Of a DNA stretch of 64,000 nucleotides, positions 23,701 through 32,759 are shown piece by piece; the first letter of the stretch is position 1, and every line of letters begins with the position of its first letter. The translations under genes were made by a program, and so were the position numbers. The notes beneath the pieces were generated by a model, which did not search any database, was not told where the DNA came from, and worked only from the letters and a program-made list of their open reading frames with translations. This stretch comes from Podocnemis expansa (taxonomy: Eukaryota; Chordata; Testudines; Podocnemididae). The stretch is from contig ML682038.1 of assembly GCA_007922195.1 (NCBI GenBank), forward strand, positions 4,212,106 to 4,276,105. Direction: 5' to 3'.

Positions 23701-23936
23701 GGCTAGGTAGACACAACACACACATTCCACCCAAGATGCAGAATAAACACAGAGAACTGTATAGAACCTTATGTTACTTTATTAACACCCAGCATTTCTA
23801 CAGCACTTTCCATCCCAGGATCTCTCAATGGCTCACTATACTAGTCAATTTTAAAAGGGATAGCGGTGTTAGTCTAGTCCAGTGAAAAAACAACAAGGAG
23901 TTGTGTGGCACTTTAAGACTAACAGATTTATTATTT

Positions 23937-23977
23937 GCATGAGCTTTCGTGGGAGAAGATCCCACTTCCTCAGATGC
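23937..23977 (-). ncRNA. Hammerhead ribozyme-like motif (palindrome, left arm)
   Basis: On the minus strand CTGAGGA (complement of 23967-23973) is followed by stem II halves GTGGGA and TCCCAC, GAAA (complement of 23945-23948) and GC-TCAT-GC. The core order and stem II pairing are intact. The base expected to be U next to the cleavage site is A, as in the other family-B copies. Confidence 0.62.
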
Positions 23978-24103
23978 TTCGAAGATGGGTGAACTTACAG
24001 AAAGGAATGAAACTAAATGCAAGGGGGTGTAAAACATAGGATCAGGTCATACACCCCCTTGCATCTAGTTTCATTCCTTTCTGTAAGTTCATCCATCTTC
24101 GAA

Positions 24104-24144
24104 GCATCTGAGGAAGTGGGATCTTCTCCCACGAAAGCTCATGC
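24104..24144 (+). ncRNA. Hammerhead ribozyme-like motif (palindrome, right arm)
   Basis: Plus-strand mirror of 23937-23977: CTGAGGA at 24108-24114, stem II GTGGGA/TCCCAC, GAAA at 24133-24136, then GC-TCAT-GC. The two motifs point towards the outer ends of the palindrome on opposite strands. Confidence 0.62.
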
Positions 24145-24856
24145 AAATAATAAATCTGTTAGTCTTAAAGTGCCACACAACTCCTTGTTGTTTTTTCACT
24201 ATACTAGCTATTCACACATGCTTGGCTCTGTGGTATCCAAGAGCCACACCCCACCTGTGCTCACATTCAAGTGAATGGCCCTGACAATACATTATAGGCA
24301 AACTACGTGTCCTCCCATTTTGATATCTTTACCAAGTGCCATAAACAATGGCTTTAGAAGGAGGTGTCCCCTCCATGTATTTTTAGCACAGCTCTGTTTT
24401 CAGTTGCAAGCCGGTAAAGGAAAGTTCAAAGCTTGCAGACAAGAACTACACAAAACTTGCAGACGAGGATTGTAGCAGAGAGAGAAGGCAGCCTGATCTA
24501 AGTTTTTCAGTAAAGTGGAAAAACTGTCATTGACCTTAATTAACATTAGCTCAAGTAATATATAGGCCTGAATCAGGGTGACTTCTTTTAGCTCTATGAG
24601 TGAGATCTAGTCAGAATTGGCACATTCATTAGGAATCTCCAAAAAATAATAGAATTGTATTGGCTATCTGTGATCATCAGCTCTTATCAGTGTAATTTCT
24701 TACAAATTTTCTTTATGTATTTTCACATCTTCTAAAGGTGAGCTGAAATTACAGACAACCAAAATGTTTGTTGTTCTGGAAAAGGTAATGGCTGGTACAC
24801 TGAACACATTCTTAGATGTTTGTCACCTATACACTGACAGAAGATAAGTTCCCATT

Positions 24857-25110
24857 TCTGGCCCAGTTGGTTGATATATGTGGTACGTTTCAAGCATCTA
24901 GTGCAGATGCTGAATGAGGCTTCAGTCTAATGAATAATATTAAGACAGAGCCTCATAACAGGTTGGATGTTTCTCATCTAGACATGCTAATGTGCATCAA
25001 GTCATATCTAAGTGCTGGATTCAAGGCTGACCTAGACTCTGTATATGCATTCTGGAAATGTGACAAAGACAGGCGTCAAAAACTGAGGTGTAGAGGAGGC
25101 TTGATAGGCA
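24857..25110 (+). pseudogene. hAT transposase C-terminal (dimerisation) remnant
   Basis: The plus-strand frame reads LAQLVDICGTFQASSADAE, a TGA stop, GFSLMNNIKTEPHNRLDVSH and LDMLMCIKSYLSAGFK. The pattern S-x-A-D-x-E-R-G-F-S followed by a basic NRL-x(5-6)-L-x-x-L-x-R-I segment is the hallmark of the hAT C-terminal dimerisation region. The expected Arg after ADAE is a TGA stop, which fits CGA-to-TGA decay. The rest of the transposase (BED finger, RNase H-like core) was not found. Its position inside the hAT-ended insertion 23076-25361 suggests that element once encoded its own transposase. Confidence 0.7.
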
Positions 25111-25203
25111 GCATCATTGCTTCATATTTGTTTAATAAAAATGTTAAACTAAAATACTGTGGTTTTATTAATTTACTAAAGTTTGAACAAAAAGACATCT
25201 ATA

Positions 25204-25361
25204 CAATGTTCCCTCTCTAAGCTGGCGATGCAACTGAGCAAGTTATGGATGCACTTGGGGAACTGATGGGCAGTGGCTCAGGGGCCCGGTCGGGGCCCAG
25301 GAACTTGCTCACCTGCATCCATAAGTTGCTCAGCTGCATCACCGGCTTAGAGGGAACATTG
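25204..25361. repeat. Palindromic right end of the hAT, MITE-like
   Basis: 158 bp beginning CAATGTTCCCTCTCTAAGCT and ending with its near complement, with further pairing inside (GATGCAACTGAGCAAGTTAT against the complement of ATAAGTTGCTCAGCTGCATC) and a GC-rich loop. It looks like a complete mini-element with two ends, but only its right flank matches the GAGTGAAG duplication. Its left flank (CATCTATA) does not, so its right end serves as the end of the larger hAT. Confidence 0.7.
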
Positions 25362-25530
25362 GAGTGAAGGATCATCTTTTAGAATAGGCTGTTGTTTCTT
25401 AATGATCTGTGATAGAGGTCTGATGTGAGGGTGTGTGTGATGGCCAGTTTCATTCTGTTGTTTTCTTTCTTGGGCTTCTGTAGTAGATGACTTTGGGGTA
25501 CCCAACTGGCTTTGTCTTCTCTGATATGTA

Positions 25531-26429
25531 ATGCCCTTTCATACTGGAATTTTAGGCCCTGATTGGGTATCGCACTGCCCCCTCCTATTGGTTACTTTCC
25601 ACGTAGCATCCCCAAGGGGGCCTCTTACCCTTTCCTGGCCAGTAAGGGGCACAGGCCCTGTCATGGGGTGAACGCATAAAAATCTGAAAAATAAACTAAT
25701 ATATCTCAGACCTACTAATATCCTCCATAAAGTGTAAGAACTTCTTTTTCATTGCACAAATTTCAATCTCTACAGTCCAAATCCTGAAAACTATACTGAA
25801 GATTGAGTAATAGGGCACCAATGAAGAACTGCTGGAGGGCTTTGGAGATGAGGGACAGAAAGCTAGCTAGTATGAGTTACAATGAAACTAGCAGATGCAG
25901 CTCACTGCTGTCTTCCATATATCATTTGGTCCTGTAGATTTTGCACTGTGTGCAAGCCATATGACCCTGCCTCCAGCGTGCCCACTCTGCCTTGTAGTCT
26001 GAAATACAACCACAAATATCCTATCTGCCTAATTACCTTAGAGAGGAGGTGATGTGTCCTTGCTTGGATTTCACACTGCTTGGCCCTCCAATGCAGTGAC
26101 AACATGACATTTCTACTACATTTGGGCCTTATCCCTTTACGAGTCCTGTTCAAGGTTTGTAACTGTCACAGGATGCACACGTGCATACCCTTGGGCTATG
26201 ATCTGTATGATTTTTCTGTTCAGTTTTTTAGTGCAATTATATGGCTTGATGCACAATATGCCATGTAAGGTTTCAATCAATGCTCATAACCTAGTCTACA
26301 GGATTACTATGGCATCATGTTTCCTACAGCATCATGTATATGCACAGATATGGAGCATGTTTTGCATGGCTTTGGGGGAGGGAGACAGACAGAACTCAGC
26401 AAAAGCTGGGAGCAGAGGCTGGAGTGGTA
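25531..26429. other. No gene recognised
   Basis: Mixed non-coding sequence. The ORFs at 25902-26153 (minus) and 26080-26434 (plus) overlap each other and have no recognisable domain. Confidence 0.4.
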
Positions 26430-26800
26430 TGTAACACAAGGATCACCTCAGCCCAGGAAGGAAAGGTCAGGTGGAGACTTAAAACAGAGAGAGACATTTT
26501 GAACAGCTTGGAATTTTTACTTGGGAAGCTCCATCTTGAAACATATCTAAGAAGAATTGGGCCCTTCCTTGGAAGAGGTAGAAATGGCTGCAAATCATCT
26601 TAGCCGAACTTCAGGGATGAGATGAGCATATTTGTAGTAGTGTTTTAGGTTTAGCATGTGTGTTATATCTTTTACTTCACTTGTGGCAACCACTGACTCA
26701 TTTATATTATGATTCTGCATTGATTTGCTATATTCTCACTTAAAATCATATCCTAATCAATAAACTAGTAGTTGTTTTATCTAAAGCTGTGTGAACTTTG
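26430..26800 (+). repeat. Possible 3' end or LTR piece of an unidentified repeat
   Basis: An AATAAA signal (26759) is followed by AAAGCTGTGTGAACTTT, the same arrangement as the AATAAA at 3962 followed by AGAGCTGTGTGGTAACTTT. The upstream 300 bp have no recognised protein. This suggests two members of one repeat family, perhaps LTR-derived, but no ends are visible. Confidence 0.3.
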
Positions 26801-26916
26801 GGGAGAGATCCCAATCCCTGCAAGACAGAAGCACCCATCTGGGGCTGTGGGTGCTCACTAGGGGACAGTTGCCTGAGCTGCCAGACGGTGCACACTTGCT
26901 ACCTGGGACCAATCAC

Positions 26917-27576
26917 TAGAGCCCTGCAGATGCGCAGATATCCACTGCAGATCCACAAGTATCCGCATCCGTGGATATGGGTGTGGATAACCATACATCC
27001 ATTGCTGAGGACTGACCCACTGATGTGGATTATATTTTTACCTGCACAGAGTGCAGTCCATCCCTGCAGCTACTGCTCTGATCTGTGTCAGCAGCACACA
27101 GGGGAACAAGGAAGTGCTCCAGCCAATCATAGCCCAGCTCTGATTGTGGTCTGCCAGTCAATCAGAGTCTCAGTCAAAGCAGGCTGGGGCTTGGAGAGTC
27201 ACCCCTCACTGTCAGTCAGTCAGCATGCTGGCCTTTGATTGGCTCACTCCCCATGACTTCCCTGCCTACTTCTTCCTTTTCTTGTTTGCAGTTTGCATGC
27301 CTTCCTGTCAATCAGAGATTTCATTGGTGGACAAGTAAATCTGATTGACAGCACAATGTGCACACCACAAAAAAGAAAAGGAAAAAGAGGGTGGGACCCA
27401 TGGGGGGAATGAGCCAGTCAAAGACTGAAATGCTGACTATGAGCCCAAGCTCAGTTGTGGATGTGGTTACAGATATAGCTAAAACATGGCATGTGGATCA
27501 CAGACCGGATAGATACTGTCACTGAGCAGATGCAGATCGGATGCAGATCCACATTTTTGTATTGTGCAGAGCTCTA
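26917..27576. mobile_element. Non-autonomous hAT element with perfect 8-bp duplication
   Basis: The left end TAGAGCCCTGCAGATGCGCA and the complement of the right end TAGAGCTCTGCACAATACAA are inverted, with subterminal GATCCAC/GTGGATC repeats on both sides. CCAATCAC occurs exactly on both flanks (26909-26916 and 27577-27584). This is a 660-bp hAT element without a transposase frame; the ORFs overlapping it have no recognised domain. Confidence 0.9.
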
Positions 27577-27699
27577 CCAATCACATGTAAGAGACTGGTA
27601 TGGATTGGCTTAGGAGTGAGCGATCACCTGGCAAAGTGGGGTAAATCAGGGTTCAGGAGTGGAGATCTGTGGGTGGTCACAGCAACACAAAGTTACAGA

Positions 27700-27955
27700 A
27701 ATGTGAGGCTGGGATTCCCCAACCTACCTTGGTAACTTATTCCAGTACTTAACTATCCCCATAGTTGGAAAGTCTTTCTTAAATACTTAACCTAAATCTC
27801 CCTTGCTACAGAATGAGTGAATTATTTCTTTTCCTGTCTTCAGTTAACATTGAAGAACAGTTGATCACCATCCTCTTTATAAGAGCCCTTAAGATATTGG
27901 ACAACCGTGGTCAGCCCCATACCCATCTTCTTTTTTCAAGTCTGGATATAAGAAC
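27700..27955 (-). repeat. CR1 fragment
   Basis: CTTATTCCAGTACTTAACTA, GGAAAGTCTTTCTTAAATAC and TCCCTTGCTACAGAATGAGT are the complement of a CR1 ORF2 C-terminal/3' region, a different subfamily from the copy that follows. Short and frameless. Confidence 0.7.
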
Positions 27956-28451
27956 TTAATGACGATACTGTATCAGACCAGTGATCCATCTAGCCCAGTA
28001 TCCTGTCTTCTGACAGTGGCCAATGCCAGATACTCTAGAGGGAATGAATAAAACAGATAATCATTAAGTCATCCATCCCATCAGCCAATCCCAGCTTCTG
28101 GCAAACAGCATTCCCTCTCAGTTCTGGCTAGTAGCGATAGATGGATGTATCCTCCATAAACTTATCTAGTTGGGGTTTTTTTTTAACCCTGTTATAGTCT
28201 TGGCCTTCATAACATCCTTTGACAAGGAGTTTCACAGATTAACTGTGCATTGTGTGAAGAAATACTTCTTTCTGCTCAATTTAAACCTACTGCCTATTAA
28301 TTTCATTTGGTGGCCCTTAGTTCTTGTATTATGAGAAAGAGTAAAAAACACTTCCAGATTTACTTCCTCCACTCGGGTCATGATTTTACAGAACTCTACC
28401 ATATCCCCCCATAACCACCATTTTTCAAAGCTGAAAAGTCCCAGTCTTATG

Positions 28452-29192
28452 GGCTATGTCTACATTGGAGAGCATTTTCAAAAAAACTTTTCTTCGAACA
28501 AATTGTTTCAAAATATATTCAAAATAATTATCTCGAAATAACTTTTTTCATATTGCTATTTCAGGAGAGTGATCTGGGGACTGGCTTGTTGTCCCGAAAT
28601 ACCACAGCTTTTTTTTTTTTTAAAGTGAAAATCTACGCTGAACTTTCTTTTTCAAAAAAAAAGAAAGGAAGGAAAAGATAGGCAGGCTTTTTCAAAAAAA
28701 AAACAAAAAAAACCCATGCCGCATCTGACAATGGCTTTTTTTGAAAAAGCTATCTCAAAAAATCCTTTTTTTTTTTTTTTTTTTTTAATGCAACCAGGTT
28801 TAGTGTTGGTGAAAAAGTGCACCGGTATTTTGAGATACAGGGGCACTTTTTTTAAAAAGCTAAACCCATCAGCTTTTTCGAAAGAAACAGCCTTTTTCAA
28901 GATAGCTTTTTTGGAAAAAAAGCCATTGCCGGATGCAGCAAAAGCTTTTTTTGAAAAAGCCTGCCTATTTCTCCCATTGCCTTTCTTTTTTTGAGAAAGA
29001 AAGTCTCATGTAGACTTTCATTTTCGGAAAAAAAAAAGTGGTATTTTGGGACAACAAGCCATCCGTGGACTGTTCTCCCAAAATAGCATTTTTGAAAAAA
29101 AGTTATTTTGAGATAATTATTTCAAATGTATTTTGAAATAATTTTTTCAAAAAAAGTTTTTTTTGAATATGTTCTCCAATGTAGATGCAGCC
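28452..29192. mobile_element. Palindromic MITE, TTCGAA-rich family A, in CR1
   Basis: Starts GGCTATGTCTACATTGGAGA and ends with its near complement TCTCCAATGTAGATGCAGCC. A 3-bp ATG lies on both sides (28449-28451 and 29193-29195). The interior is a long imperfect palindrome built of A/T runs and TTTCGAAA-like units. Inverted ends plus a 3-bp duplication suggest the PIF/Harbinger group. Plus- and minus-strand ORFs here are Phe/Lys-rich and are compositional artefacts. Confidence 0.8.
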
Positions 29193-29352
29193 ATGGAATT
29201 TTTTTCATTTCATACCCCTACTCATTTTTGTTGCCCTTTAATGTACTTTTTTTTTTTCCCAATTTCAATATATCTTTTCTTAAATTGGGCAACCAGATCT
29301 GCATGCAATATTCTAGATGTGGGCATACCAGGGATTTTTAAAGAGACACTAT

Positions 29353-29792
29353 GGCTATGTTTCCATCAGGAGTTTTAGTTTGGACTTGCTAGTCCGAACT
29401 AAAGAAGTCCAAGGTTAGTCCGAACTAGCCTTGGGCTACTTCAAACTAACCGTGGCTTTTTAGTTCAAACTAGCCGCAAGTTCTAGTTCAAACTAAAATT
29501 TTAGTTCAAACAAGAATGCATGGCAAGTTTGAACTAATGGTTTAGTTCAAACTTTTAAGTTCAAATTAAGCCTTAGTTCTTGTCTTGCACTCATTTACTT
29601 CAAACTAAACTTCAAACTAAGCACCGAAGTCTGAACTAACTCGGGGTACTTATTCATTCAGACAAAGCTTTGTCTAGTCTGAACTAAGAAATTTCTTAGT
29701 TCGAACTAAGCAAGGCCTCGTGTAGCCAAGGGCTAACTTAGTCTGAACTAAGCTTGCCTAGTCTGGACTAATTTGGCAGTGTAGACATAGCC
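29353..29792. mobile_element. Palindromic MITE, AGTTCGAACTA-rich family B, in CR1
   Basis: Starts GGCTATGTTTCCATCAGGAG and ends GGCAGTGTAGACATAGCC. Flanks TAT and TAA suggest a degraded 3-bp duplication. The interior carries many spaced copies of a short palindrome of the form TAGTTCRAACTA or TTAGTTCGAACTAA. It joins two parts of the same CR1 that otherwise abut. Confidence 0.8.
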
Positions 29793-31004
29793 TAAAATAT
29801 TTTCTGTCTTATTATCTATCCCTTTGGTAATGATTCCAAATATTTTCTCTTTTTTTTACAGCCACTGCACCTTATGTGAATGTTTTCAGAAAACTTTCCG
29901 TAAGACTCCAATACCTATTTTTGAGCAGTAATTGCTAATTTAGACCCCATCATTTTATACATATGGTTGAAAATGTATTTTTCAATGTGCATTACCTTCC
30001 ATTTTTCAACAGTGAATTTCATCTGCCATTTTATTGATCAGTCATCCAGTTTTGTGAGATCCCTCTCTAATTTTTCAGTCTGCTTTAGACTTAACAACCT
30101 TAATACTTTACTTTCATCTGTAAATTTTGCCACCTCACTGTTTACTCCTTTTTACAAATCATTTATGAATATGTTGAACAGTATTGGTCCCAGTACAAAC
30201 CCATGAGGGAACACCATTATTTACTTCTTTACATTCTAAAACTGTCCATTTGTTCCTACCATTTCTTTCATTTCTTTTAACCAGGTAGTAGCCAGGAGAG
30301 GACTTCCTTCTAATCTGATGACTTCTTACTTTGTTTAAGGGCCTTTGACATGGGACCGTCTCAAAGGCTTTTCTGAAATTACATTGTTCCTAATGTAATT
30401 ACAGAAGCTTTTCTGATTTTCACTTATGTCTCTTGCTAGCTATGCCTTATTTTGTGTCTTTGCCTTTCTGATTTTGCTCCTACAAGACTGCGCTTTTGTT
30501 GTTGTTGTTGTTGTAGTCCTTAGAAATTTGTCCCTGTTTCCATGTTTGGTAAGTCAAGATTCATTCTTGATTCTCAGGTAATTAAAAAGTTCTTGATGGA
30601 GCCATATTATCTTCTTTGCTATTCTTCCAGTCTTTTCTCCCCAGCAATACATTTTGCAATAGTGCCTTTAATATTGCCTGTCTGAGAAGCTGCCACCTCT
30701 CCTGAACAGCTTTTTCTGGTAGATTTTTTCCCATGAGAATTTAATTGCCAGTTCTCTCAATCTGTTGAACATCTGCTTTTCTGAAAACAGTTGTCTTTAT
30801 TCTGGTGTTCACTTTAAGCAGTTTTCTACCCAGAGGGCTCTCAGAAGAGTTACACAAAGAGCACAGAGGCATCGGTGGACACAACCACTTCTCTTTGAGA
30901 CAACTGGATGGGAGCTGTTTATTCTGTTTTAACAGCTGGTTGAATAATCGTAGGTTTGCATTTATTTATGAACCTTTCAAAATTCCTTTTTCTTTTTCTG
31001 AATC

Positions 31005-31085
31005 CTAGAAGACTAAAGTTGGAAGGGACCTCAGGATGTCATCTAGTTCAACCCCCTGCTCAAAGCAGGACCAGCTCAATTAATG
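31005..31085 (-). repeat. CR1 3' tail at the DIRS left boundary
   Basis: AGTTGGAAGGGACCTCAGGA, CATCTAGTTCAACCCCCTGC and TCAAAGCAGGACCAG are the complement of a CR1 3' end. The copy stops at about 31085, exactly where the DIRS terminal repeat starts. The CR1 is not seen to resume on the far side at 36475, so it either was truncated already or was lost there. Confidence 0.85.
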
Positions 31086-31300
31086 GTTGGTTACTTACCA
31101 GTAACTGTCCTTCTTCAAGATGGGCTGCTCACATACATTCAGTTACAGGTGTCTATGTGCCACAGTGCACAGTAGCTCGGAAAGTCTTTAGCATTAGCCT
31201 GTCAGATCAGGGCGCACAGCCAAAGCCCCCTCCACGCCGCGACCGCAGCTATATAGGTGACTGTGATCCTGACCCTCCCAGTCCCATATACCTTTGCCAA
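31086..31300. repeat. DIRS inverted terminal repeat (3' end)
   Basis: Blocks such as CATTCAGTTACAGGTGTCTA, AGTCTTTAGCATTAGCCTGT and CGCAGCTATATAGGTGAC occur here and, as complements, at 36300-36474. The outermost GTTGGTTACTTACCAGTAAC is specific to this end and is complementary to the first half of the internal complementary region. Confidence 0.9.
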
Positions 31301-31331
31301 CTCCGTTAGCACGGACGGTGGGAGGGACCTG

Positions 31332-31428
31332 AATGTATGTGAGCAGCCTATCTTAAAGAAAGACGGTTACTGGTAAGTAACCAACTGTTCTCCTTCGAGC
31401 GCTGCTCACATCATTCAGTTACAGGTGA
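31332..31428. repeat. DIRS internal complementary region
   Basis: The first half (to about 31385, ending TTACTGGTAAGTAACCAAC) is the complement of the 31086 end. The second half (TTCTCCTTCGAGCGCTGCTC onward) is the complement of the 36474 end. The two element ends are therefore joined in one internal sequence, as required for the template that closes the circular DIRS intermediate. Confidence 0.9.
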
Positions 31429-32759
31429 CTGCTAGCCGTACCCAAGGATGGTGGGAGGAGTTGCAGTCTCCTCACACTGAGTACAGCTCTGCCCTCGGCC
31501 GCATCATCTCTAGCCTGCTGGGCAATGGCGTAGTGCGTCATGAAGGTATGTATCGACGACCACGTAGCGGCCCTGCAGATCTCTTGGATCGGGACCATGG
31601 CGAGGAAGGCCGTGGAAGATGCCTGAGCTCTGGTAGAGTGGGCTTTCACAGTCTTTGGGAGAGGCATGTTTGACCTTCCGTAGCAGTCTTTAATGCAGTT
31701 CACAATCCATTTGGAGATGCACTGAGAGGATACTGGGGAGCCTCTCATACGTTCAGTGACCGCCACAAACAATTGGGAGGCCTTGCAGAAAGATCGCGTG
31801 CACTCAATATAGATTAGGAGCGCTCTCCTCACATCCATGGTGTGCCACTGTCTCTGGTTTTCTGTCACCTGAGGGCTGGGATAGAAGACCTGCAGGCAGA
31901 TTTCTTGATTCATGTGGAAGGGGGTGGCAACCTTGGGAAACAACGAGGGGTGGTGACGAAGAACCACCTTCTCTGGGAAGAAAACCATATATGGAAGTTC
32001 AGAGGACAGGGCTCATAACTCTGAGACCCTTCCGGCCGAGGTAATTGCTACCAGGAAAGCCACTTTCCAGGACAGTACAAGCAAGGTGGCTGAGTCCAAG
32101 AGCTCATAAGGCAGTTCTGTCAGAGCCCACAGCACAAAATTCAAATCCCACTGAGAAGTGGGTTTACAGGGGTGGGGAAAAAGTTTTTCCACCCCTTTCA
32201 GGAATCTATGACAGATGGGGCATGAGAAGAGTGGAGCCCCATCTATTCTTTGGTGAAAGGCCGAAATTGCCTCCAGGTAGACTTTCAATGAGGACAGGGA
32301 TAGGCCTTTCTCTCTTAAATCAAGAAGGTAGTCTACAGTTGCCTGAATTGGTGTGAAGGTAGGGTCTATGTCTTTGTCACAGCACCAAGTGGAAAAGTGG
32401 TTCCATTTTGCCATGTAGGTGGACCTGGTGGAGGGTTTTCTGCTGCCAACCAGGACCTTCTTGACCCTATCTGAGCAGCACCTCTCTTGCTCGCTGAGCC
32501 AGAGAGGATACAGGCTGTCAGGTGCAGGGGCCCCGGGTTTGGGTGCCGAAGGCAGCCTGAGTCCTGTGTCAAGAGGTCCACCCACCGTGGGAGGTAGAGC
32601 AGGCTCCTCACAGACATGTCCTGTAGGAGGGGAAACCAGTATTGTCTGGGCCAGTCCGGGGCTATCAGAATGATGTGTGCCTCGTCCGCGAGGACATTCA
32701 ATAGAACCCGGTGGATCAGGGGGATTGGAGGGAAGGCATACATTAGGGCCTCCAACCAA
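31419..32759 (-). pseudogene. DIRS tyrosine recombinase, one internal TGA
   Basis: One reading frame covers 32759 to 31419 and is interrupted only by a TGA at about 32010 between VSEL and ALSS. From about residue 100: SRKPSTRSTYMAKWNHFSTW (core-binding domain), then LREKGLSLSSLKVYLEAISA and FLKGVEKLFPHPCKP. Next SAGRVSEL holds the first catalytic Arg, KAHSTRAQASS the HxxR pair, and HTFMTHY the probable nucleophilic Tyr. The recombinase would integrate the circular cDNA. A single nonsense codon of the kind produced by CpG decay and otherwise intact catalytic positions make this the best-preserved recombinase in the window. The frame start upstream of 32759 is uncertain because it overlaps the RNase H-side frame. 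Confidence 0.88.

Larger units (their letters stand above)
23845..24195. mobile_element. Palindromic PLE element with 12-bp target duplication
   Basis: Two arms of about 160 bp are almost perfect reverse complements around a centre near 24035. The 12-bp sequence TCACTATACTAG is repeated exactly on both sides (23833-23844 and 24196-24207), which shows that the palindrome inserted as a unit. Each arm contains the PLE terminal-repeat blocks and a hammerhead-like core. Because the arms are mirror images, the same 50-odd-codon frame appears on both strands; it is not a gene. It is the same family as 868-1331 and as the terminal repeat at 22272. Confidence 0.85.
23076..25361 (+). mobile_element. 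hAT element inserted in the PLE, with nested insertions
   Basis: A clean 2286-bp insertion: the left end CAATGTTCCCTGTAAGCTG and the right end complement CAATGTTCCCTCTAAGCCG are inverted, and GAGTGAAG occurs on both sides (23068-23075 and 25362-25369) at the exact point where the PLE sequence is broken. The 8-bp duplication indicates hAT. It holds a GC-rich left region (23090-23400), a smaller hAT (23506-23700), a PLE palindrome (23845-24195), a hAT transposase C-terminal remnant (24857-25110) and a palindromic right end (25204-25361). Related ends flank the element at 43736-44328. Confidence 0.8.
22272..25530 (-). mobile_element. Penelope-like element, family B, 3' part, split by a hAT
   Basis: A terminal repeat (about 22272-22515) of the same type as the palindromes at 868 and 23845 is followed, reading right to left on the minus strand, by PLE coding remains. 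Around 22880-22765 the minus strand encodes a GIY-YIG-like block (IYAIMC, YIG and RINGH residues) with stops. The counterpart of the PLE sequence upstream of that domain continues to 23075, is interrupted by the insertion 23076-25361, and resumes at 25370 with GATCATCTTTTAGAA, colinear with the full-length PLE at 57465. It ends near 25530, so the copy is 5'-truncated and lacks most of the RT. Its hammerhead core (about 22364-22403, minus) is degenerate. Confidence 0.75.
27956..30830 (-). pseudogene. CR1 LINE copy, minus strand, split by two MITEs
   Basis: The plus strand runs through complements of a CR1 3' region: CAGACCAGTGATCCATCTAG, GACAGTGGCCAATGCCAGAT, AACCCTGTTATAGTCTTGGC, CACTCGGGTCATGATTTTAC; after the first MITE, TACCCCTACTCATTTTTGTT and CAACCAGATCTGCATGCA; after the second MITE, TTTTCTGTCTTATTATCTAT, TTTGCCACCTCACTGTTTAC and CAGTATTGGTCCCAGTACAA, the last being complementary to the RT region around motif C. 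These parts are colinear with one CR1 subfamily, so the MITEs at 28452-29192 and 29353-29792 inserted into it. No open frame survives. The upstream end is near 30830. Confidence 0.85.

Noticed and set aside
23825..24274. Pair of nearly identical ORFs on opposite strands
   Set aside because: The two frames are a direct consequence of the palindromic PLE unit, not a duplicated gene.
28652..29378. Phe/Lys-rich ORFs on both strands
   Set aside because: Low-complexity translations of A/T runs, mostly in the palindromic family-A MITE and its CR1 flank; mirror frames arise from the inverted repeat.
29353..29792. Possible tRNA-like or Pol III element because of GTTCGAA
   Set aside because: No A box, cloverleaf or acceptor stem is present; the motif is simply the centre of the repeated palindrome.
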